DNA of 21,936 nucleotides, from NCBI GenBank assembly GCA_964456525.1, contig CAYWAP010000026.1, forward strand, positions 1 to 21,936, given 5' to 3'. Position numbers and translations under genes: made by a program. This document shows, piece by piece, positions 1-5,955 of the stretch (its first letter is position 1; each line of letters opens with the position of its first letter). The DNA comes from Onthomonas sp964456525 (GTDB lineage: Bacteria > Bacillota > Clostridia > Oscillospirales > Oscillospiraceae). The notes under the pieces are model-generated. The model was not told the DNA's origin. It ran no database searches and saw nothing but the letters and a program-made list of their open reading frames with translations.

Positions 1-83
1 ATGTGGAGCAGGTCTACGGGGAGGAATCAGAAGAAGCTCTGTTCGCGTGGAACGGCTATTCCCAGCTTCGTCCGGCAAAATAA
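1..83 (+). CDS. 3' end of an unidentified gene (partial)
   Basis: An open frame enters from the left edge (first complete codon at base 3) and ends at TAA 81-83. The visible 26 residues end in LFAWNGYSQLRPAK and are rich in Glu near their start. Nothing here identifies a family. The call as coding rests on the uninterrupted frame, the sensible composition and the abrupt change to non-coding repeat sequence just after the stop. The next recognisable element, a dispersed repeat, starts 5 bases after the stop. Confidence 0.45.
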   Translation, partial: VEQVYGEESEEALFAWNGYSQLRPAK

Positions 84-88
84 ATTAA

Positions 89-225
89 GCCTTGTTTGAA
101 CATGAGAAATGTGCGCCAGACAAGGCGATTTGACGCCCCAATCCTTCGAGGATTGCAAGGAAAATCAAACCCCTATGGCGGAAAAAAACCGTCGCTTGGG
201 CATGTTGACATGTTTCAAACAAGGC
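89..225 (+). repeat. Dispersed repeat with terminal inverted repeats, copy 1 (complete)
   Basis: A 137-bp element bounded by GCCTTGTTTGAACATG (89-104) and its inverted partner CATGTTTCAAACAAGGC (209-225), which match except for one base of indel. Inside are a perfect hairpin CAATCC-TTCGA-GGATTG and a near-palindrome around CATGTTGACATG. A second copy lies inverted at 15537-15692 and a truncated one at 7281-7365. One reading frame gives a peptide containing RRFDAPILRGLQ and HVDMFQ, shared with copy 2 but not with copy 3, so I treat it as a DNA/RNA element rather than a gene. No transposase is encoded, so it resembles a MITE or an extragenic palindromic repeat. Confidence 0.75.
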
Positions 226-586
226 CGATACGCGGCAGGTTCAATAAAACTGGATACCGTTTCCAGTGCGAAACTTGCCTTGCAGTTGGAGACTAAACTT
301 TTTTTGACAACTCCACACTCTTTGGAAAGGGAATGCGGTATAGCACCTTCAATGCCATACCGCATAATCCAAAATCTAAAAAACATCCTTATGAAACCCT
401 TGAAAAACCGCAGTTTTTCGGGGTCAGCCTGTCGAACAACCTGGTTTATGCCGCAAGCATAAGTCAGGTTCCTGTTGTAGGGGCAACAGAGAGAGAAGAA
501 TAAGCGAAGAACACAGCCCTTTCCGGCTCTACCCTCTCTATTTATACGAAGAAGACCAGTTTCGCTGGACTTTTTCGACAGACTGA
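226..586 (+). other. Gene-free stretch with two strong hairpins
   Basis: No convincing gene is present: short frames here lack ribosome binding sites and recognisable sequence. Two hairpins stand out. One pairs ATGCGGTAT (333-341) with ATACCGCAT (357-365), extended by a GC/GC pair. The other is AACCTG-gt-TTATGC (438-451) pairing with GCATAA-gt-CAGGTT (457-470), with an internal loop. A small CCAG/CTGG hairpin followed by T residues lies near 555-575. The stretch runs into the terminator at 587-619, so it could be a long 3' UTR of the gene ending at 83 or a small RNA. No convincing promoter was found. Confidence 0.4.
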
Positions 587-619
587 GGCCGCGTTTCCAA
601 GGCGAAACGCGGCCTTTTT
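587..619 (+). terminator. Strong rho-independent terminator
   Basis: GGCCGCGTTTC (587-597) pairs perfectly with GAAACGCGGCC (604-614) across a 6-base loop, followed by TTTTT. There is no T tract on the minus-strand side, so it terminates plus-strand transcription. It faces the minus-strand gene at 634-879 and closes whatever is transcribed from the left. Confidence 0.85.
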
Positions 620-633
620 GGCAAAGGGGAACC

Positions 634-879
634 TTATCGCGAATTGGACAGCCAGTTCACCAGCATCAACAGCACACAGGCGCCCACAATATCGACAAAC
701 AGGCTGGCCAGGAAGCCGTAGGCATAAAACCCGATCATGGCAAACAGGGCGGAACCAAGGGCAGAACCGACGATTCCGATGACGATGTTGCGCAGCATGC
801 CGCCGGGGTGTTTCATAATCAAACCGGCGATCCATCCGACCAACGCGCCGGAAATCAGTGTGCCGATCAAAGACAACAT
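634..879 (-). CDS. GlsB/YeaQ/YmgE-family stress-associated membrane protein
   Basis: An 81-residue protein made almost entirely of three hydrophobic, glycine-rich segments: LIGTLISGALVGWIAGLIM, then NIVIGIVGSALGSALFAMIGF, then a C-terminal segment near VGACVLLMLVNWL. Size, the early GWIAGLIM segment and the Gly spacing fit the transglycosylase-associated (GlsB/YeaQ/YmgE) family, small membrane proteins linked to general stress; the biochemical role is not established. The start at 879 is chosen because AAGGAAGG lies just upstream on the minus strand; a longer frame to 999 overlaps the promoter. It is probably monocistronic, with its own promoter at 911-940. Confidence 0.85.
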   Translation of the reverse strand: MLSLIGTLISGALVGWIAGLIMKHPGGMLRNIVIGIVGSALGSALFAMIGFYAYGFLASLFVDIVGACVLLMLVNWLSNSR

Positions 880-910
880 GATAAAACCTTCCTTTCGATG
901 TTCTGCCTTT

Positions 911-940
911 ATTATAGTGGATTCCGCCCCCAAAATCCAC
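911..940 (-). promoter_or_regulatory. Promoter with overlapping dyad for the GlsB-like gene
   Basis: On the minus strand a perfect TATAAT (916-911) lies about 30 bases before the start codon. Immediately upstream is a perfect 7-bp inverted repeat, GTGGATT/AATCCAC (917-923 and 934-940). No good -35 hexamer is visible, so the dyad may be an activator or repressor site replacing it. Promoter call from sequence; regulatory role inferred. Confidence 0.5.
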
Positions 941-1023
941 AGATCCGACAGAAAATTCACCATTTGTTCAAAATCGGTCGAAATCGGAAGGTCTTGCAAC
1001 CCGTTGGCCCATCCGGCGGCCGG

Positions 1024-1392
1024 TCAGCTCTTATCCTTTGCCCGAGATAGCAGCGCCGCCACGGCGCCGAAAAATACAGCGGCTGCAATCCCGCCGGCAG
1101 CGGCTGTGACGCCGCCGGTGAACGCGCCCAGAATGCCGTCTGCTTCCACGGCTTTTTTCACTCCCTTTGCCAGATTGTATCCAAACCCGGTCAGGGGAAC
1201 CGAGGCGCCGGAACCGCCCCAGTCGACGAGGGGCTCATAGACGCCGATAGCGCCCAGTGCAACGCCTGCCACCACATAGATCGTCAAAATTTTGGCCGGG
1301 GTCAGGCTGGTTCGGTCGATGAGAATCTGTCCGATCAGACAGAGGAATCCGCCGGTGATAAAGGCGCGAAGAAAGGTTAAAAAGAGATCCAT
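1024..1392 (-). CDS. spoVAE: Stage V sporulation protein AE
   Basis: A 122-residue membrane protein. It opens with FLTFLRAFITGGFLCLIGQILID, followed by KILTIYVVAGVALGAIGVYEPL, the GSGASVPLTGFGYNLAKGV motif typical of SpoVAE, and a last hydrophobic Ala/Gly-rich segment. Length equals the usual size. SpoVAE belongs to the SpoVA channel of the spore inner membrane, which moves dipicolinic acid into the forespore and out at germination. The minus-strand AGGAGTG before the ATG at 1392 supports the start. It follows spoVAD after an unusually long 140-bp spacer; these two genes usually abut or overlap. Confidence 0.93.
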   Translation of the reverse strand: MDLFLTFLRAFITGGFLCLIGQILIDRTSLTPAKILTIYVVAGVALGAIGVYEPLVDWGGSGASVPLTGFGYNLAKGVKKAVEADGILGAFTGGVTAAAGGIAAAVFFGAVAALLSRAKDKS

Positions 1393-1424
1393 GGGTTCAC
1401 ACTCCTAATATCATCCATTTGTGG

Positions 1425-1520
1425 GGGATGGGCGGGCAGCCCCGCCGTCCCTTTTATTCGAAAACACGGTTTATGAGGGGAGGTGGTTCCCATCCCCGCA
1501 GGGAACGGTGCTTCCCTCCC
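1425..1520. other. Two hairpins in the spoVAD-spoVAE spacer
   Basis: The 140-bp gap holds two strong inverted repeats. The first has core GGCGGG (1431-1436) pairing with CCCGCC (1441-1446), extended outward by GGGA/TCCC. The second pairs GGGGAGG and GGTTCCC (1477-1491) with GGGAAC and CCTCCC (1501-1520), with a bulge. Neither is followed by a T run on the minus strand. They may stabilise or process the spoVA mRNA, or be remnants of a palindromic repeat. Confidence 0.45.
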
Positions 1521-1532
1521 GCTGGCCCTGTG

Positions 1533-2552
1533 TCAGCCCCGCGTATTTGAGATGGCCACCGCGTGGCAGATTCCCGGCACCGATTCCCCCTGCGCCAGAG
1601 AGGTGGGGGAGTGCAGTGCGCCGGTGCCGCAAAATAGCAGTTTGTTCCAACGTCCCTCACGCATGCCGTTTAGCAGGTATCCGGTGAGGACGCAGGCGCT
1701 GCAGCCGCAGCCTGAAGCGCCGCAGTGAACGTCCTGGGTCTGGGTGTCGTAGAGCAGGCAGCCGCAGTCGTCGTAATTGGGGGACAGGTCAATGCCGTCC
1801 TGATGGAACAGCTCCAGCACCAACGTCTTTCCCAGTTCCCCCAGATCCCCTGTGACGATCAGATCGTAGTGGGAGGGGGAGAGGCCGGTGTCGGCAAAGT
1901 GGGCGCTCAGCGTGGCGTAAGCGGCCGGCGCCATGGCGCTGCCCATATTGTTGGCATCTTTGATGCCCCGGTCTGTGACCTTGCCCACCGTGACGTGGGT
2001 GATATAGGGGCCGGGGCCGTCTTGGGCCAGTACAACCGCGCCTGCTGCGGTGGCAGTCCACTGTGAGGTAGGGGGGCGCTGCCCGCCGTATTCCAGAGGG
2101 GTTCGGTATTGCCGCTCGGCAGAGCAAAAATGGGATGAGGCCACGACGGCCGTCCACGCGCCAAAGCCCCCGTCCAGCGCCATGGCGGCCAGAGCCAGCC
2201 CCTCCGCCATTGTGGAGCAGGCCCCGTACAGGCCGAAATAGGGGACTGCTGCCTCCCGGGCCGCGTATGCAGAGGAAATGCACTGGTTCAGCAAATCCCC
2301 GGCAAAGAGCAGATCCAGCGTGGCGGAGGGCTGCCGGGCCTTTTCAAGGGCCCCATTCAGGGCCAGGCGCTGCATGGTGCGCTCTGCCTTTTCCCAGGTG
2401 GACTCGCCGAAGGTCGTGTCGGGGTGAATCAGATCAAAGCTGTCTGCAAGCGGGCCTTCCCCTTCCTTTTTGCCGACGACGTTGGCATGGCCGGCAATGG
2501 ATGGGGGAGAGGCGAGGGCAAAGGTCTGCTGGCCGATTTTTTTGGTTATCAT
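1533..2552 (-). CDS. spoVAD: Stage V sporulation protein AD
   Basis: A 339-residue protein, the normal length, with a thiolase-like fold and no membrane segments. Recognisable segments include the N-terminal ASPPSIAGHANVVGKKEGEG, AGDLLNQCISSAYAAR, YGACSTMAEGLALAAM, DLIVTGDLGELG and CSACVLTGYLLNGM. SpoVAD binds dipicolinic acid and works with the SpoVA membrane proteins in forespore uptake. The start at 2552 is preceded on the minus strand by AAGGAGG, although the spacing of about 12 bases is long. The divergent gene at 2721 is unrelated to sporulation proteins I know, so spoVAC is not upstream here. Confidence 0.95.
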   Translation of the reverse strand: MITKKIGQQTFALASPPSIAGHANVVGKKEGEGPLADSFDLIHPDTTFGESTWEKAERTMQRLALNGALEKARQPSATLDLLFAGDLLNQCISSAYAAREAAVPYFGLYGACSTMAEGLALAAMALDGGFGAWTAVVASSHFCSAERQYRTPLEYGGQRPPTSQWTATAAGAVVLAQDGPGPYITHVTVGKVTDRGIKDANNMGSAMAPAAYATLSAHFADTGLSPSHYDLIVTGDLGELGKTLVLELFHQDGIDLSPNYDDCGCLLYDTQTQDVHCGASGCGCSACVLTGYLLNGMREGRWNKLLFCGTGALHSPTSLAQGESVPGICHAVAISNTRG

Positions 2553-2653
2553 TCTGTGGAAACGCCTCCTTATTGGTCATAGCTTTTGGGATTTGGGATA
2601 AAATATTCCAAAAAGGAGCCACTTATTTGAACGGTTCTTGTCAGTCACGTCCA

Positions 2654-2682
2654 TTGTTTTTTGAAAAGCAGGCTGTTATAAT
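2654..2682 (+). promoter_or_regulatory. Sigma-A-type promoter for the cysteine-rich gene
   Basis: TTGTTT (2654-2659) and a perfect TATAAT (2677-2682) are separated by 17 bases, placing a start site near 2689, about 30 bases before the GTG at 2721. A TTGAAA at 2661-2666 is too close to serve as the -35. Confidence 0.6.
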
Positions 2683-2720
2683 ACAAGCAATCTTTATCGG
2701 TGACCAGGGAGGGAGTATAT

Positions 2721-3332
2721 GTGCCAGAAGAAATCCGCGCGATAGGCTTTATCTGCCCGAAATGCCGGCAGAGCGTGATTGTGGAGCGCAGTGTATTTTC
2801 CCTCACCGCGGCGCCGACACGCATTAAATGCCCCTGCGGCGGCTCGGAGCTGCAAATCGAGTATCAGGGCGATCGCTTTGCTATCTCTTCGCCCTGCGTC
2901 TCCTGCGGCAAAACCCACCGGGTGAACTGTCCCGAGCGGTCCTTTTTGAAGGAGAAGGCCCTGGTGTTTTCCTGCGCCCGGACTGGACTGGACTGCTGCT
3001 ATGTGGGAGAGGAGAGCCGCGTTTACGCTGCCTTGAAGCGCCTGGAGCAGGACGTGGACAAGCTGGAGGAAAAAAAGGACGAGTCCGGCGCCTTTCTGGA
3101 CGAGATCGTCATGACGGAGATGCTGGGAGAGCTGAAGGACATTGCGTCCCGCGGCGGCGTCTCCTGCACCTGCGGCAGCAGCCGCTGGAACCTGAAGGTT
3201 CACTATTCCTCCATTGAGCTGATCTGTGCGGACTGCGGCGGCATGTTACGCTTAAACGCAGGTAATATGGAGGATCTGAACGACCTGTGCTGCCGTTCCA
3301 GACTGACCATTCATGGGGCCAAATTGTCGTAA
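2721..3332 (+). CDS. Cysteine-rich, probably zinc-binding protein of unknown function
   Basis: A 203-residue protein starting at GTG 2721. AGGGAGGGAG at 2707-2716 sets this start; the in-frame GTG at 2700 lies upstream of it and is disfavoured. Cysteine pairs recur: CPKC at residues 12-15, CPC at 37-39, CVSC at 59-62, C70, then CTC and CADC in the last third, the usual pattern of two or more zinc ribbons. Between them is a charged, probably helical stretch (RLEQDVDKLEEKKDE) that could form a short coiled coil. I do not recognise the family. It has its own promoter, and a hairpin separates it from guaB, 90 bases downstream. Confidence 0.75.
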   Translation: MPEEIRAIGFICPKCRQSVIVERSVFSLTAAPTRIKCPCGGSELQIEYQGDRFAISSPCVSCGKTHRVNCPERSFLKEKALVFSCARTGLDCCYVGEESRVYAALKRLEQDVDKLEEKKDESGAFLDEIVMTEMLGELKDIASRGGVSCTCGSSRWNLKVHYSSIELICADCGGMLRLNAGNMEDLNDLCCRSRLTIHGAKLS

Positions 3333-3338
3333 CACCCA

Positions 3339-3366
3339 CCGGAGAACCTGAAATCAGGATCTCCGG
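3339..3366 (+). terminator. Hairpin between the cysteine-rich gene and guaB
   Basis: CCGGAGA (3339-3345) pairs with TCTCCGG (3360-3366), with an inner CCTG/CAGG stem. The tail is only CGCTTGTTT, so this is a weak terminator or attenuator. It could also lie in a guaB leader. Confidence 0.5.
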
Positions 3367-3422
3367 CGCTTGTTTCATCCATCCAACTGACCGACCCACG
3401 ATTCCCAGAAGGAGATGCTGAC

Positions 3423-4895
3423 ATGGTAAACACAAATGCCGCTGAAAAGTTTCTAAAAGAGGGACTGACCTTTGATGACGTCCTGCTGATTCCCGCGAAG
3501 AGTGATGTTCTTCCCTCGGACATTGACCTTCATACGCAGCTGACGCAGAAAATCCGGCTCAACATTCCCGTCGTAAGCGCCGCCATGGACACTGTGACGG
3601 AGAGCCGCATGGCCATTGCCATGGCCCGAGAGGGTGGCATTGGCATCATTCACAAAAATATGTCCATTGAACAACAGGCTGAGCAGGTGGACATGGTCAA
3701 GCGCAGTGAAAACGGCGTCATCTCGAACCCCTTTTGGCTGGCGCCCGGCCACACCATCAGCGAAGCGGATGAGCTGTGCGCCAAGTACCGCATTTCCGGT
3801 GTGCCCATCTGCGAACGGGGCGGAAAGCTGGTTGGTATCATCACCAATCGCGATATGAAATTTGAGACCGACGGCAACAAGCTGATCGATGAGGTGATGA
3901 CCAAAGAGAACCTGGTCACCGCGCCCGAGGGGATTTCCCTGGAGGAAGCGAAACAGATTCTCTGCCGGCACAAGATCGAAAAGCTGCCCCTCGTTGACGC
4001 GGAGGGCCGTTTGAAGGGCCTGATCACCATCAAGGACATTGAAAAAGCGGTGGAGTATCCCAACGCCTCCCGAGATGAGCGGGGACGGCTGCTGTGCGGC
4101 GCCGCCATCGGCATCACCGGCGATGTCCTGGACCGGGTTTCGGCTCTGGTGGAGGCAGGCGTGGATGTTCTGGTTCTGGACTCCGCCCATGGTCACAGCC
4201 AGAATGTCATGAAGGCGGTGGAGCGGGTCAAGGCGCTCTACCCCGATGTTCAGCTGATTGCCGGCAACGTGGCAACCGGCGCGGGCTGCGAGGCGCTGAT
4301 CAAAGCCGGTGTTGACGCGGTGAAGGTGGGCATTGGCCCCGGCTCGATTTGCACCACCCGCGTGGTGGCCGGAATCGGCGTTCCCCAGATTACCGCCATC
4401 TATGACGCGGCATGTGTGGCCGCTGAGTATGGCATCCCCGTCATTGCAGATGGCGGCATCCAGTATTCCGGCGACATTGTCAAGGCCCTGGCTGCCGGCG
4501 GCAATGTGGTGATGTTGGGCTCCCTGCTGGCGGGCTGTGAGGAGTCCCCCGGTGAGGTGGAGATCTACCAGGGACGTTCCTTCAAGGTTTACCGTGGCAT
4601 GGGCTCCATTGCGGCCATGAACAACGGCTCCAAGGACCGCTATTTCCAGGCGGGCCAGAAGAAACTGGTTCCCGAAGGCGTTGAAGGCCGTGTGCCCTAC
4701 AAGGGAACGCTGGCCGATACGATCTTCCAGATGATCGGCGGCCTCCGCTCCGGTATGGGTTACTGCGGCGCAGGGGATATTCCCACGCTGCAGCAGACGG
4801 GCCAGTTTATTCGGATCACCTCTGCCGGTTTGAAGGAGTCCCACCCCCACGACATCAGTATCACCAAAGAAGCCCCCAACTACTCCGTGCGCTAA
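3423..4895 (+). CDS. guaB: Inosine-5'-monophosphate dehydrogenase
   Basis: A 490-residue cytosolic enzyme of normal length that oxidises IMP to XMP with NAD, the committed step of GMP synthesis. The start region LTFDDVLLIPAKSDVLPSD is diagnostic. Two CBS domains lie at about residues 98-148 and 158-208. VLDSAHGHS follows, then the active-site loop GPGSICTTR with catalytic Cys310, the GGIQYSGDI and VMLGSLLAG phosphate-binding segments, and YRGMGSIAAM with a downstream flap. AGAAGGAGATG precedes the ATG. It is followed by a strong terminator, so it is the last gene of its unit. Codon use is GC-rich, unlike the genes that follow. Confidence 0.98.
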   Translation: MVNTNAAEKFLKEGLTFDDVLLIPAKSDVLPSDIDLHTQLTQKIRLNIPVVSAAMDTVTESRMAIAMAREGGIGIIHKNMSIEQQAEQVDMVKRSENGVISNPFWLAPGHTISEADELCAKYRISGVPICERGGKLVGIITNRDMKFETDGNKLIDEVMTKENLVTAPEGISLEEAKQILCRHKIEKLPLVDAEGRLKGLITIKDIEKAVEYPNASRDERGRLLCGAAIGITGDVLDRVSALVEAGVDVLVLDSAHGHSQNVMKAVERVKALYPDVQLIAGNVATGAGCEALIKAGVDAVKVGIGPGSICTTRVVAGIGVPQITAIYDAACVAAEYGIPVIADGGIQYSGDIVKALAAGGNVVMLGSLLAGCEESPGEVEIYQGRSFKVYRGMGSIAAMNNGSKDRYFQAGQKKLVPEGVEGRVPYKGTLADTIFQMIGGLRSGMGYCGAGDIPTLQQTGQFIRITSAGLKESHPHDISITKEAPNYSVR

Positions 4896-4911
4896 CGGGG
4901 CTGATAAAACC

Positions 4912-4940
4912 AATCCCTCCCGGCCCGGGAGGGATTTTTT
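4912..4940 (+). terminator. guaB terminator
   Basis: AATCCCTCCC (4912-4921) pairs with GGGAGGGATT (4928-4937) through a GC-rich loop, followed by a run of T residues. A textbook intrinsic terminator 16 bases after the guaB stop. Confidence 0.9.
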
Positions 4941-5087
4941 GGTCTGGGCTTGGGGCTGTCGCAGCGCGCCGTCCTCCGGCCTGTACACAGAGGGAACCGC
5001 CGGACGGCGCACATCCAAACTTATAACGTTATTTCATTTTGTTATATATTTTATCTCTTAAGAGAGGGACAAAAAATCAAAAGAAAC

Positions 5088-5116
5088 TTGAAAACAGTCG
5101 AGAATTCTGGCATAAT
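5088..5116 (+). promoter_or_regulatory. Promoter of the two-component operon
   Basis: TTGAAA (5088-5093) and CATAAT (5111-5116) have exactly 17 bases between them. The start site would be near 5123, giving a leader of about 120 bases before the response regulator. Confidence 0.6.
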
Positions 5117-5170
5117 GCATAATAGTGTGCAAGTATGCCTGAATTTTCATACATCGGTATTTTACCGTTT

Positions 5171-5206
5171 ACAACTGATTTGAAGTTTTTGGATCCTATC
5201 AGTTGT
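5171..5206 (+). promoter_or_regulatory. Dyad in the two-component leader
   Basis: ACAACTGAT (5171-5179) is perfectly inverted as ATCAGTTGT (5198-5206) across 18 bases. ACCGTTTAC just before it (5164-5172) matches the LytTR consensus at eight of nine positions. It could be a binding site for autoregulation or an mRNA stem; the sequence alone does not decide. Confidence 0.4.
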
Positions 5207-5244
5207 ACGTGGGACAATCTCTACACCAGAACGGGAGAAAAATG

Positions 5245-5955
5245 ATGATCAAGATTGCGATTGTGGAAGATGAGGAAAACTATATCTCCGTATTGGAGGA
5301 CTATCTGGAACGGTACAGAACGGAATCGGGTGAACAGATTCAGGTCACAGTTTATCGTGACGGAGATGAGATCACAGCGTCTTACCGCGCGCAGTTTGAT
5401 ATTATCCTGATGGATGTTAAGATGAATTTCATAGACGGTATGACTGCGGCCAAGGAGATCCGGAAAACCGATTCGCTGGTTTCCATCATATTTATCACAA
5501 ATGCACCCCAGTACGCGATCCACGGCTATGAAGTGGGGGCGCTGGACTATATCCTCAAGCCGGTGTCGTACTTTACGTTCAGCCAGAAGCTGGGGCGGGC
5601 TGTCGCCAAATTAAAGAAACGAAGCGACAGGAAACAGATCACAGTGCAGATCAAAGGCGGTATGATGCGCATGGAGGTCTCTGACATTTACTATATTGAG
5701 AGCGAGGGACACAATCTTATCTATCATACAAAGGGCGAAACCTATTTCTCCTCCGGAACCATGAAGTCTGCGGAGACGGCAATGGAAGGAATGGGGTTCT
5801 CAAGGATCAATAAGTGTTATCTGGTGAATCTGGAGCATGTGGACGGCGTGCAGGATAAATATGCGATTGTCCGCGGCAACCGCCTGCTGATCAGCCGCCC
5901 GCGGATGAAGCAGTTTATGCAGGAACTGACGAAATACTGGGGGGAGCGTTCATGA
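5245..5955 (+). CDS. LytTR-family response regulator (Agr-like)
   Basis: A 236-residue transcription regulator. The receiver domain (residues 1-120) has the acidic pocket VEDEE, phosphoacceptor Asp57 in IILMDVKM, Thr85 in FITNA and Lys105 in YILKPVS. A LytTR DNA-binding domain follows (about 131-232), with IYYIESEGHNLIYH, FSRINKCYLVNLEHVD and LLISRPRMKQF. CGGGAG at 5233-5237 favours the second ATG of ATGATG (5245); 5242 is the alternative. It overlaps the kinase gene by 4 bases (ATGA), so the two are translationally coupled. Family members bind direct repeats near ACAGTT-like sequences; such a site lies before the first glycosidase gene. Confidence 0.93.
   Translation: MIKIAIVEDEENYISVLEDYLERYRTESGEQIQVTVYRDGDEITASYRAQFDIILMDVKMNFIDGMTAAKEIRKTDSLVSIIFITNAPQYAIHGYEVGALDYILKPVSYFTFSQKLGRAVAKLKKRSDRKQITVQIKGGMMRMEVSDIYYIESEGHNLIYHTKGETYFSSGTMKSAETAMEGMGFSRINKCYLVNLEHVDGVQDKYAIVRGNRLLISRPRMKQFMQELTKYWGERS

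Larger units (their letters stand above)
4941..5244 (+). other. Intergenic leader region before the two-component genes
   Basis: No gene is credible here. A small frame near 4950-5183 has no ribosome binding site and a composition unlike a signalling peptide. The region holds a GC-rich hairpin (GCGCCGTCC and CCGGC at 4966-4980 pairing with GCCGGACGGCGC at 4999-5010), then an abrupt change to AT-rich DNA, a promoter at 5088-5116 and a dyad at 5171-5206. The composition switch after the hairpin may mark the left edge of an acquired segment. Confidence 0.5.

Noticed and set aside
96..296. Small peptide reading through repeat copy 1 (RRFDAPILRGLQ, HVDMFQ)
   Set aside because: It follows the DNA repeat boundaries, has no ribosome binding site and is not kept in the truncated copy; more likely a by-product of the repeat.
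304..309. TTGACA as promoter for a small RNA
   Set aside because: No -10 hexamer at 16-19 bases; nearest TATAGC is about 30 bases away.
109..462. 117-residue frame over the repeat and hairpin stretch
   Set aside because: No ribosome binding site, no family resemblance, and the sequence is dominated by inverted repeats.
3453..5018. Long minus-strand frame opposite guaB
   Set aside because: Mirror effect of GC-rich guaB codons; no ribosome binding site or recognisable domains.
4950..5183. Possible AgrD-like signal peptide gene ahead of the two-component pair
   Set aside because: The frame starts inside the guaB downstream hairpin zone, overlaps the promoter and lacks a ribosome binding site, an amphipathic leader and the usual AgrD cysteine context. 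No agrB is present.
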